31,235 nucleotides of DNA from Perkinsus olseni (taxonomy: Eukaryota > Perkinsozoa > Perkinsida > Perkinsidae): assembly GCA_013115135.1 (NCBI GenBank), contig JABANP010000578.1:1-31235 (forward strand). Reading direction: 5' to 3'. Below the pieces are notes generated by a model. It had not been told where the DNA came from. It did no database searches and worked only from the letters and a program-made list of their open reading frames with translations. The translations under genes were made by a program, and so were the position numbers. This document shows, one piece after another, positions 20,254-30,545 of the stretch; the first letter of the stretch is position 1; every line of letters starts with the position of its first letter.

Positions 20254-23200
20254 TCAGGATCCGCACTCCTCTGTTATCATCTCGGCCATTTTCTGGGACA
20301 GATCCTGCAGCTCGTTGGCATGCTCACCCAGGAGGCTGCTCAGCATCTACAAACAACTCCATTCATCGTCACCGAGAATGACAAAGCGAAAGGCCTCCCG
20401 CAGCCCCGACAATTTCATGGCGCGCGAAATATTGAAGCCCACCTGATCCTCCAAACCTCCGCCCAGTATCCAACTGTAGACACCTTCAATACTCTTTTGA
20501 ATCAGCCGCGCCGTCGGCTCATCCTCGCCGTGCAGAGTTGGAAGATCGTTCCACTAAAATGAACTCGGACGTCTCGCGGAAGAGTCTGGTGTTCTTCCGG
20601 TCCCCACCTTCTGTTTTTCCAGGGCGACAAACTGCTCCGTCAGCGGGCAATACACGGCATCAGCAAAAAATGCCATCGCAGTCGAGTTCTTGGACAGATA
20701 GCTAGGACCAGGCACATCCGTCACTGCGCCACGAAATTGCTCACCGCCTCACCTGGTCCTACTGGCACTTTCGTTCTCAACAAGATCCATAAGAGTAGCT
20801 GCTAGTCTATTCACACTAGTCCGAGTCTCGTCCGGCGCCCAAGGAGAACCAACCTGCACGACGAAGATCGGTCACAGTCAGGTAGCGGAGGCTCTAGGTT
20901 CGGTTCACGTTCAGACAGGCATGCGGAACTCAATGACCCGTATCTCCAAATTGAAGACTCCGATGCGTAGCGGACGCGGATATAGCTGCACGACGCCAAT
21001 ACAGTCGGTCAAATCGTTAGCGGCCGCCCACTGACCAATTAGACGCCCCAGTTGCGTTCGATAATTCGAGACCGAACCCCGTAAGAGATGGCGTGCTTCA
21101 CAGATTTCTCCTCCAGTTCCAGTTTATTTCAGCTAGCGAACGCCTCCGAGAACGGGAAAAGGTTTTCAAGTATACTTCACCTCTGCGCTGTAACGCTCAC
21201 TCAGCGCGTTATGGAAGTCGGCCGCCTCCGCAACACTATCATGAACTACAAAGGGAATTTTCTGTCACAGAAGATTTCCGGCGAAGAATGTGCTACTACA
21301 CCGATGATGATAATTCTCCACCCTAAAATTATAAACTCCAAGTTTCATCCTCACCTGCTGGAGCGCCGTAGAGCAGGCAGAAAGGTCGCCCGAAGCCCAC
21401 GACTGCAGAAGCACTGGGGATTCCGTGAGACTACGTATCTACTTCACGGCAGCAATAAGCGAACACCGCCTTCATGTGAGCTGATGTTCATACCAACTCA
21501 TCCGCAGCATCAGGCCCAGCGAAGGCCTCTACGTCCGTGATGGCCGCCAGGTACTGTGACAGGTGATGAGCAAACAGTTGCGGTGAGTCCAGCACTAACG
21601 GCCACCGAGTGTCCCAGAAATATCTGATACAAAAACAACCGACCCAATGTGAACAATCGAATCGATCACCGGGGCGCGCGCTAAATGGCTTTTCTGTACT
21701 GTAGGTTAGCCAGCTTACTTGCCGAGAACCTTCGCAAAGTTGATGTCGAGTTCCTTCCGAAGCCCTGTCGAATTTTCTTCACCCGCTTCTCGAAGCCATC
21801 TATCGTACACTGTCTCGCTGTGCTTCCACACGTCCAGAAATCTCGCTGTCGCCCATTCAGGCCGATCAAGACGATTCGTACCTGCATAGCGAAATCAGTC
21901 GTCTACGCGAATTTCCACTGGGATGACCCTAGAATCACTCATAACAGCATAAGCTCATCTCTCAACGCTCGCTCTCAACCCAGAAATGAAATACCATTCT
22001 TGCCGGGACGCAACCGTCTGCGGTTCCACTGCGTTATCTAATCCCCTCTCACCAGCATCCTCCCGGGCGAAGTGATACATAAACCGCTGCTGCAGCAACT
22101 GCCTGGTAAGGGCGTCAAATGACCAGGACACAGCCGTCGATGAGTCGGTGGACTCTGACACCAATCCACACGCTTAGTGATCTCCCATCTCCCAATACCC
22201 AACGAGACGCCCTGGTCGACTCCGACCATCCAGAAATGATGCGACCGTAAATATCCCCAAGCTCTCCGCTACGAGTATGCCATTTTCCCGCAAGCCCGGA
22301 CAGACAACCCAGTACAGCCTCCACAAAAGAATTTTGAACATAGTGATGATAATCGTTTAACGCTAGCAGTATGTTGAATATTATTCAACTACCCGAGAAT
22401 CAAAACTACGTCTCAACTTCTACCCTCTCTCATGATACCATTTCTATGGGAAAGGGCTTTTCTCAAGTTCAAATTACGCAGCCGCGGCCACCAGTATGGT
22501 CACTCCGCCCGAGGACTCCACCGAAGCTGCCTTACCCTCCTCAGCGGCCTGACGATGAAGACTCTCCAGCCTATCGAGGACCTTCACGAGGCCGACGACG
22601 TCCCCTCCCGCCACTGGAGGGGAGCGAGGGTGGTTCAAAGACTCCACCGTTACAGTAGACATCATCCACTCCCACGACCCCGTAACTACGTCCTGAGTCG
22701 AAGAGGTGACCTCAGAAGCATCGCCGAACGATCATACGACCTCCAGTTGCTTCGAAAGTATCCTCCTCTCCTCCTCCACCAACACTTCAATTCTCTTATT
22801 CACCACGGACGCTAATCGAGGAGCCACGCCGGCTGACTGTGACATGCATGACGATGCTTCAACCTGCAGGGGATCACGACGCGCGTCTCAAGCAGCAGTT
22901 CATACTCGCCCCAACCGAAGACTCTCCACGAGCAGCTCTACAGAATCTACTGTGATGAAAGAGCTCGGTAGATTCTCCGTCAACCTAGCGTCCAACCAGT
23001 CCCCCCTACGGTACCGCCAGCCATCACGAAAGACTGGATTCTCAGCGTTGCGATGAGCACCGCTCTACGGCGGAGCCACACGCCTGCCTCTCCGAACCGC
23101 CCAACGACGCCCGATATTACAGCGAAGTTGTCAACAACCTTCCTCTTCTCCGGCACCCCAGAAGCCTCCCTCAACTGCTGCGGAACCGTCCTCATGTCCT

Positions 23201-24302
23201 CAGTCTTCTTCATCAATGCAGCCGCCTACACCCAACCCAATCACCACATACCCTTCAGGCATCCCTCACCGTCTCTGTGTAGACCATCGTAGCGACTGCA
23301 GAGTCCATCGACTGCCTCAGCCCGCTATCGGCTTGGATCCGCTCCGCCCGGGCTGCCGTCCTATCCTCGACCTCTCGCCAATACCTATGCCATTAACAAG
23401 GTCGACCGCGAAAGTATCAACTCTTGATGTCATTCAGCGACGTTCCGGCAAGGGAGTGTTAGCTCTCATCGATTCACTTTTCCCCCACTACGAGCGGTCT
23501 ATTATCAAGACGACCCCATCAAGTTTGACGGCCGTTCCTCGAATCCCCCTAACTCCCCTCATCATGAAAGTTTCACGGAATGGACATCTTACCGCTGCAA
23601 TGCCTGACTGAGCCGGTGCGATGTCCTCATCAATCACGTCCTTCACAGCCACGTACTCCCTCTGAGCCCCTCCCTTGCCCCGATCAGCCGCCTCCTGCAG
23701 ACGTTGGCGAGCGGCATCCAACTCAGCTTGCTTCGCCTGGAGTTGCTCTTCAAGGGAGCCTTCCGAGGCTGCCGTCGACGCCGATGGTGATAGCAGAGGT
23801 AACCTGCACGCGATCGCTGAGGCACGTCCTGGGGGTGTATCCCCTCAACGCCGAGAGCACTCCGATCGATCCACCATTGAGTTTCTTCACTCCTGTAGAG
23901 TCGCCCGAAGCAGCTTCCATCATTACGCTCAATACCAAATTTACAAAACCTTTAGTCGAGCGAGCCAATCATTTTCTTAGCGAAACCATAAAATTTTCAT
24001 TCGTTCAGAAGATGAAGCTGGCCCGGTACCCCATCACGCCTCTCGAACAAAACCGTCACTGCGCCCCAAAATTACACATCCTCATCATAGTGTCTGGTTC
24101 CCCTAATTCTAGCTTTCTCCCTCATCCAATTCCTCTCCTCTCCCGTGGCCGTCGAGAATTTCCGTCCGAGCTCGTCGGCGATGGCCGCCCTCGCTGCCTC
24201 GAATCGTTCATGCCCGTGAACTCGCCATGCGACCTCCTCCGGGCTCGGCCTGAGTACGATATTTCTCGACTTCTCGACCTCGATTGAGAATGATAATACC
24301 AA
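20254..24302 (-). CDS. RINT-1/Tip20/MAG2-family vesicle tethering protein (5' end unsure)
   Basis: RINT-1/Tip20 proteins belong to the Dsl1/NRZ complex that tethers Golgi-derived vesicles at the ER. Minus-strand exons match this family in order. SWSFDALTRQLLQQRFMYHF lies near 22,060-22,130 (compare RFRFHF in human RINT1). TNRLDRPEWATARFLDVW lies near 21,740-21,880 (family LSKPEW). WPLVLDSPQLFAHHLSQYL lies near 21,520-21,620 (family NLFCHLVDE). DLTDCIGVVQLYP, then VNRLAATLMDLVENE and a CPLTEQFVALEKQK exon, lie at 20,600-21,060. ILGGGLEDQVGFNISRAMKL lies near 20,420-20,490 (family [20 protein letters not shown]). The last exon, MLSSLLGEHANELQDLSQ, reaches a TGA at 20254. A coiled-coil exon at about 23,600-23,770 (QAKQAELDAARQRLQEAAD) fits the family's N-terminal coiled coil. 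A helical exon at 24,080-24,270 may be the beginning, but I find no convincing ATG, so the 5' end and several N-terminal junctions are unresolved. Confidence 0.78.
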
Positions 24303-24863
24303 ATACCTCCGCGAAGCCGAAACTCTCCCGCGCGCGAATAATCAAGAGGAAAAGACTTTTTCTTCTGGTCGGAATTTTCGCGGAGATAAAATCCTAGAAT
24401 AGTGATCTGAATCTCAGGACCCGCCGAAAAATGTGGATGGAGCAAGATCTCACTTGCGAGCTGCAACGATCGATATAACATACCGTAAAATCACGAACTC
24501 CTGATCAGCTTGTTAGAAAACTCAGCGCAAGGCGGTGTCGTTCGACCCTCTACAATCCTCTTCTGATGATCCTAGTACGCTGGGATTAATCTGCTGATCG
24601 GGTGTGATGTTCGGAAGTGTGAGTGGCACACGAGGAACTTCGCAAAGCCCGATTTTTACTCTGGAGAACTCGCGGAGTACTACCTTGTAGGCAGCCAAGC
24701 TTCCAAAAACTCCCGAACGGATTGATGGGATTGAGCGGCGGTCTTCACCGCTGGCTTTGGTCGGTCGCCACCAATGTTTGTATGGGCATCTAGGTACCGC
24801 GCTACGAACATAAGCTGAGGCTGCCGCAACAACAAAAACTACATCAGTAAGGTGACGGGAAAT

Positions 24864-25070
24864 TTAGCTCAATATCGATGGCCTTGGGTTCAGCCGTACA
24901 AAGACCGTGATCCGGACGGGATTTGAGTAGTTCGCAGCGGCGCAGGGGAGGGAATACATCTGCTGTCCGCAAAATCCATCGATGACCTCGACCACAGCCT
25001 GAGACGGCTTGAAAGATACGCCAGTATGAGTGATCATTTTCCGATACCACACCTCCGTGAAATTGTGCAC
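24864..25070 (-). CDS. Possible minus-strand exon downstream of YTH
   Basis: The frame reads TEVWYRKMITHTGVSFKPSQ, VVEVIDGFCGQQMY and further beta-like sequence to a stop. It could be a 3' exon of the YTH gene or a separate small gene. Not recognised. Confidence 0.25.
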   Translation of the reverse strand: MHNFTEVWYRKMITHTGVSFKPSQAVVEVIDGFCGQQMYSLPCAAANYSNPVRITVFVRLNPRPSILS

Positions 25071-25309
25071 TCAAAACGAAAGAGAATAACAGCGACATGA
25101 AACCGAGCAGCGGACTGCACCGCAATGGGACAGTGGAAATACTGGGCTGACGTTACAAATCGATCATGGAACTGAGCAGCTGCCAATGAAGTTGTGAAAA
25201 TCTGAAAAGATTGACGCAATCGGAGCTCCCAATATACTAGACGGTCGACGAGTCTCAGAGTCTGGCATACCACTCCTCGGCGAATTCGTAATCTGCTGAA
25301 TACGACAAC

Positions 25310-26726
25310 ACCGAGCTCACCATCGAACCGCAGGCCAGCCTTATTAAATTTCTTATCATAGTAAGCTACATCATCAAGCAGCGACACCTGAACAACAACC
25401 GTTGCGACTGATGATAAGGAAAATGAGGGGGTACCCCGTCCTGGCGAACGGCATGACGGAAGATCTTCATAATTTCTTTACCCTTCTGAAGAGGTACCTC
25501 GAGCCAACAGCAACAGTCGATGCTCAAACGAGATTGATCCACGCTGAGAGGCCCTGCGCGGATGCCTTCCCCGCCAGTTCATCTACACTACCTCCTGCCC
25601 TTCACGGCACTGCGGCAGCGGCATCGGTTCCCGAGTAGAGGGGCAATGGGCCATTGGAACAAGTAAATGCCGTAGACAGTCATTGGAGACGTCACGTACG
25701 AAGCTGAAGAGAACCTCATTCGACCAGTCTTCGCGAAGACGATAGACACGCAGTGAAGCACAGTCCCGCGGTGGGGAGATTCAAAACAGAATGTGCTCCC
25801 TCCTCAGCGAGTGAGCAGACCGGCAGGCGAGAGTCGGCCTCTCCCGCCACACTGAGAGTTGTTTACATCCATCTTAGAAATATAACTCCTCTCCTCACGA
25901 CTCCATCAGGCCACCGTAAAGAGGCCGTTTCATCAATGCCGATCGCTTGGCACATCTGAAAGGTGCGCGGCTGTTCGGTGGAGCCCAAGATTCCCTTACA
26001 CCTAGGAACATTCCGGAGCCCGATACTGAGAAGAACAAGTAAACCGGCGGGTAGTGGGGAGATGTTTCACTAGAGTTGGCCGGGCTCGGGATAACCCCTC
26101 AGAGTATCTCTCAGCTTTCCAAGAAAGTCCTGTGATGAGGGAGACCAAAGTCCGAACCTGAATTGACCACGTACACCACATGGGCTCTGTCCTATGGGCA
26201 GCGCCATACACAGAGAATTCTACGCATCAAATGGTCGATGAGAACGACGACCTGTGCAACTGTTGGTCTAACCAGAAGTCGAAAGTGCACATGTATTGTA
26301 CCACAACGTTCATATTACAATACCACACCACGCTCAACCCGTTTCAAAATATTACCGCAGGGCCATATAGACGTTCTCCTCACAGTTTGACTTGCATACA
26401 AAAAACTTAGCCGCCTTGGGGTTGGCGTCGAAGAGGTGAGGATTGACATGAGGATATTGCTCAGCAACACAGGTTGGCACGACTAACGATACACCGCACC
26501 GATCCGTCAAGGACTTCCCTCCAGCCGAGGACGCAGATGGGGGCAGCAAAGATTCCCTAAGACGTTTCAGTCGGAAATACCGGAAGCCAACCTGAGCCAC
26601 CAAGACCACTCGTCCAAGGCTCGATCAGTGGGTCTCTCATACCCGGCTAACCCTCATTGGTGTTGATCCTTCATTTCCCACCCTGAGGCCTTCCCTAAGC
26701 CGCTCCTTCTCAGATGCGGGCTGCAT
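25310..26726 (-). CDS. YTH-domain RNA-binding protein (m6A reader family), short N-terminus
   Basis: YTH domains bind N6-methyladenosine in RNA through an aromatic cage. Exon 1 is 26682-26726 (ATG at 26726, starts MQPASEKERL) and exon 2 is 26356-26591; a 90-base GT..AG intron joins them in phase. Exon 2 ends with the first YTH strand and helix, AKFFVCKSNCEENVYMAL, matching family ARFFVIKSYSEDDIHRSI. Further exons carry PPVYLFFSVSGSGMFLG (26,000-26,080; family LFFSVNGSGHFCGV), REDWSNEVLFSFVRDVSN followed by CLRHLL (25,650-25,750; family [25 protein letters not shown]), EVPLQKGKEIMKIF (25,440-25,500; family EVPLEKAKQVLKI) and VSLLDDVAYYDKKF (25,330-25,390; family SIFDDFSHYEKR). The best match is to the YTHDF type. 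Only about 60 residues precede the domain, against several hundred in animal YTHDF proteins. I could not place the exon with the first cage tryptophan or fix the stop codon. Confidence 0.85.
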
Positions 26727-26953
26727 GATTATAAATTGAACATAAACTCCTGAGCACGTAAATTGAAGGGAGAGTCACGACATGGAAATACCCCCGCTCG
26801 AACTCTGGCGTGCGCGACTACGCTCCCGCGACCGCGTGCCTCTGCGACCGAGCTATGGTTACACTAGAGAGCCTCCTGTAACAGACTAAGAGCTCAACAA
26901 CATTGCTATCACAGCTATTAATCCTCTCCTCTCAGTGACTTGTTCGCATCTCC

Positions 26954-27415
26954 ATGACTTTCATCGTCATCATGCTTGCCGCCATCGCGGCTACCGTGGT
27001 CGCTGAGGGCACTACCGCCCTCAACACCACCTACCCGCCTTCCCCTGACCTCATCCGCGGTCCTCCAATTACGGGCCATGACGTGTGGTGGATGCTCGCC
27101 AGCAAGAAGATCGACGAGCTGCTACAAGCGGAGCAGGAGGCAGCTGGTGGTGCACGTGGTGAAGGAGAGGTTGAAGGGCCCACCACTGAGGGCCCTCCTA
27201 CCTCCACTACAACCACGACCTCGCCTACCACCACCAGCGGGTCAGGAACTGGACAGCTCCGTGGAGGGGTGGGAAGGTAAGACAGAACTCATCAACCACG
27301 GCGTTGTAAATACTTCTGTTTCCTTGTCAGTTCTACTTCGGTTGCCTGGAACGAGGGCGGCGGAGTAGCTTTGCTCGTCATGACGGAACTGCTCCTCATG
27401 ACGTTTACTAATTAG
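26954..27415 (+). CDS. Thr/Pro-rich secreted or surface protein, copy 1, two exons
   Basis: Exon 1 is 26954-27276 and exon 2 is 27331-27415, joined across a 54-base GT..AG intron (phase 2), giving 135 residues. The N-terminus MTFIVIMLAAIAATVVAEG is a signal peptide. A conserved block around ITGHDVWWMLASKKIDELLQ follows, then a Thr-run (TSTTTTTSPTTTSGSG) likely to be O-glycosylated, then GQLRGG. Exon 2 ends in a hydrophobic tail (GGGVALLVMTELLLMTF), which could be a membrane anchor or GPI signal. Using exon 1 alone gives 108 residues without the tail. The splice is supported because the downstream paralog has the same donor, acceptor and SSTS-x-x-W start of exon 2. Family not recognised. This is a lineage-specific mucin-like protein by composition only. 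Confidence 0.65.
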
Positions 27416-27992
27416 TTATCTGTATAACATTTGCACGAGGTTGTACTGATTTTTTGAAGTACCTGCAAGTTGTGTTACCATAGTTCATTCGGGAATCGAT
27501 ATCAGGCGAGGAAGATGCGCCGTTCATATCGCGCTCGCCCGAAATTCGATGAACCTCCTAGTCTGATAGTCATTCGGAGTTGATATTGAATCCTTTGTAG
27601 GTGCTAGAACTTTTAGAATTTCAGTCTTTGAACACTCTCTATCGAGTGCGAGAAGCTGCTTGAGCGAATTGGTCGAATAGTCCTTCACTGGAGGGCCTCC
27701 AGCAAATAAAGCACATCAGTTCATGAATTGGTCCTGCTGGGATGCGGGAGTCCACACTGTGGACTCCACAGTGATGAATGCAACTCCCACGGAAAGAGAC
27801 GAGCTTTCGAAAACGATAGGATTAGCACGGCGAGTCACATGGAAATACCCTGCTCGAAGTAGGGCGTGCGCGCGTTGACCCCGCGACCGCGCCATGGTGC
27901 CATTCAACATCTCTGAATGGTCGAGTTAGGCCCTATCAGTTCAAACTGAATAGGTTTTATTTCCCGTATTTTCAGTGTTATCGAACATTTTA

Positions 27993-28433
27993 ATGATCTT
28001 TATCATTAACATGATCGCCGCCATTGCGGCCACTGTGGTTGTTGGGGGCACTACTGCCCCCAACACCACCTCTCCTCCTTCCCCTGACCTTCCCTCCGGC
28101 CCCACCGAGCATGAGATTTGGTGGATGCTGGCGGAGAACAAGATCGCCGAGCTCTTGGAAGCGGAGCCGAAGGCGACGACAGGTCTATTTGATGGAGTGG
28201 AGCTCCATCCGATGCCCACCACCGGTGGGCCGCTCCACCTCCACCACTACCACTTCGACGACCAGTAGACCTGAAGGGCAGCTCCGTGGAGGAGCGGGGA
28301 GGTAAGGCGTGTTATATCGTGACTGCTTCGCTCATTTCTGTTTTTCAGTTCCACCTCGGCTAGCTGGAGGCAAGAAGTCGGGGTGGTGTTGGTCGCCATC
28401 GTGGTGGAGATAGCCACGTTGGCGACCATGTAA
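27993..28433 (+). pseudogene. Thr/Pro-rich secreted protein, copy 2, frameshifted
   Basis: Tandem paralog of the gene at 26954. MIFIINMIAAIAATVVVGG aligns with the copy 1 signal peptide, and HEIWWMLAENKIAELLEAE with its conserved block. After PTTGG (about 28,215) the frame changes to LHLHHYHF and stops at 28268. The reading that matches copy 1 (STSTTTTSTTS, GQLRGGAG) lies in another frame, so copy 2 has one extra base, in the CCGCTCC stretch near 28,225. Beyond it the donor at 28302, the 47-base intron and exon 2 (28349-28433, hydrophobic tail VGVVLVAIVVEIATL) are all preserved. It is a recent pseudogene, a sequencing error, or a functional protein with a different C-terminus. Confidence 0.6.
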
Positions 28434-28537
28434 TTAATTACTATTGTATTATTTGCATGATGTTGTTTAGAATTTTTTGAACATTCTCGGGAGTTGTGTT
28501 GACAGAGTTTGGGGATGGTGGGATAACATCTCAGGGT

Positions 28538-28566
28538 CTCCCAGTCTGGGAGTCCCAGACTGGGAG
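28538..28566. repeat. Perfect hairpin, 14-bp stem, 1-base centre
   Basis: CTCCCAGTCTGGGA, G, TCCCAGACTGGGAG. Each arm is itself nearly palindromic. A second 8-bp palindrome lies just downstream (28582-28598). Confidence 0.9.
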
Positions 28567-29285
28567 AGTAGTAGCAACTAGAGTATACCGGGTATACTAT
28601 ACCCACGAAGTGAGGACCTCATTCAAACTCGGTCGAACTTGAATTGAATGCATAAATGTGCGCTCGCCCGGAGACTAGAGGAGCAGCATCGCCGGAGCTC
28701 TCCATTACCACATCACAAAATACCGCTCCTCCCCTTTCGGATAGCACCATCCTGATCCCGAGTCGTAGGACTCTTGAGACAACTCCCGTTGATCATTGTG
28801 TCCGGGGCTCATCGGTTGAGTTGATTGCGCATGCACGATTGGAAGACATAGCATTGCTATGTAGCAACTGGAGTAAACGCTGGGGGTGACCCTCAACTAC
28901 TATCCCGGTCCCGCAAATTGCGGGCCGCAATATCCATAGTTACCATGGCATAGTATGGGATGCTGTCGACATCATGCTGAGCATGAGTGAAACGCCGAGC
29001 GGTACCGTTAACCCACAGCGTAAACAACGAAAATTCATCATTGGCAATGATCCCCGCACCCCATCAGAATTCGAACGACTAATTCTGAGTTTCTCCCAGC
29101 TTCACTAACGGCAGACACATCAGCAAGTCAAGAACGCAACTCCCGATGGACCAGAGCAGCTAACTAGAAACTTTGGTTGTATCTCGGGGAAGCAATATCT
29201 CATGATATCGCACCTTTTCAACAGAGAACAGCAGGAGTAATACATAAACACAATGAATATATCGACAAGCATACAACGGAATAAT
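28567..29285. other. No supported gene between the duplicated genes and RPE
   Basis: Contains a short palindrome at 28582-28598. The frame at 28656-28889 has no signal, motif or paralog. Confidence 0.5.
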
Positions 29286-30523
29286 TTACTCGGCCACTTC
29301 ATGAGCTCTCTTGGCCATTCCCTCCTCGACAGCCTTGCGAATCACGCCAATGACTGACTCCGGCTCACTGGTACTGAAGGCACAGAAGCATGCGTTAGGG
29401 CTCATAGTATGAGCCTCATACTAGCACCATAGACAAGCCACAGAGAGGGAAGGAGAAAACAGCACAGCCTAATACTACCGGAAGACAGCACTTCCAGCCA
29501 CAATGACGTTAGCACCGGCATCACCAGCAACGACGGAAGTGGAGGGATTGAGTCCACCATCGACAGTGATATCTAAAAACGAGACACCAGTATGGAGAAG
29601 AGCCTCAGGTGGTGAACACCAAAGCAGTACCAAGGGAGTGGCCGTAACGCTTCCGTGCTTCCTCAACCTTGACCATCATGTCGGGCATGAACTTCTGGCC
29701 ACCGAAGCCAGGCTCGACGGTCATCACCTGTATCATTATCAAAGTGGAAAGCGCGCCAAAATGAAGTATTCTACCAAGAGGTCATCAATCACGGTGCTCT
29801 CAGCATCGTCCTTTCTACCGATATCCAGAACAGACTGGACAGCGCTCACAGGCGTCTTAGGCTTTATAGCGATACCCACCCGCATTCCTGAGAAGCTGTG
29901 ATGAAACAGAGGCATAAATCTCACTGTGGCTTACCGTGCTCACGGATGGCCTGGCAAACCTTGAGGCACTCCTCGTGATCCTTTACGGCCTCAATGTGGA
30001 AGTCAACCTAGACGCAACGCAGCTCTACACGTGTCATACCAGAGGAAAATCGTGAAACTGGGCGACCAGCTTACAAGCCTCGAGAGCCGCCCTAGATAGT
30101 ACCTGGTTGCATCCGCACTTCTTCAAGTCCTCGATCCATTGCATCGGGTTGCTGACCATAATGTGAGCGTCGAAGAAAGGGTGAGCATGCCCAGTCTCTG
30201 ACTCTAAAAACCGAGCGATGGAAATAGCAGATTGGCTGATACTTGTACCTTGCTTCCTGTAGTACTTGTCGAGACTCTCTACGACAGGGAAGCCGAAGGA
30301 CAGATTGGGGACGAAGTGACCATCCATGAAATCAAGATGGAGCCAGTCCGCACCACCTGAGACATTCACCACTCATCGAAGACTGCGAATATTGACCGAG
30401 TGAACATCCGAGATGAGTCGGAGAAAGACTACCTTTGAGGACTTCATCGCAGTCGCGTGCGAGGTGAGCGAAGTCTGCCGCGAGGACGCTGGGAGCAACG
30501 ATGGCCTTACAACTGGTAGACAT
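29286..30523 (-). CDS. rpe: Ribulose-5-phosphate 3-epimerase, 8 exons, complete
   Basis: Interconverts ribulose-5-phosphate and xylulose-5-phosphate in the pentose phosphate pathway. My splice model is 30433-30523, 30249-30356, 30103-30203, 29935-30007, 29775-29887, 29631-29727, 29479-29572 and 29286-29373. All introns are GT..AG and all phases close, giving 254 residues, slightly longer than the usual 220-240. Family motifs occur in order: an N-terminal APSVLAADF strand, the [12 protein letters not shown] metal/catalytic segment, DAHIMV with its second histidine, [21 protein letters not shown] and DGG with the catalytic aspartate. The start is the ATG at 30523, just before the conserved first strand; an in-frame ATG seven codons upstream (30544) is possible. 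About ten extra residues (around GRKDDAEST) sit before the VMTV strand. The acceptor of exon 3 is slightly ambiguous (TTTTTAG or GTCAG). The family assignment is very secure. Confidence 0.95.
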
Positions 30524-30545
30524 TTTAGTAAAAGATCTTTTCATA

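Larger units (their letters stand above)
26771..28520 (+). repeat. Tandem duplication containing the two Thr/Pro-rich genes
   Basis: Units of about 0.7 kb: 26,771 to about 27,500 and 27,828 to about 28,520. Upstream flanks share a GAGTCAC...CATGGAAATACCC block followed by a CGTGCGCG / CCGCGACCGCG stretch (26,775-26,840 and 27,832-27,893). The downstream flanks also match after the stop codons (TTGCACGAGGTTGT.. against TTGCATGATGTTGT..). The duplicated unit therefore included promoter, both exons and the 3' flank. About 330 bases of unrelated sequence separate the units. Confidence 0.7.

Noticed and set aside
23580..24287. 235-codon plus-strand frame as a gene
   Set aside because: It is antisense to minus-strand exons with coiled-coil and helical composition assigned to the RINT-1 gene, and is Pro/Ser-rich without motifs, as expected of antisense reading.
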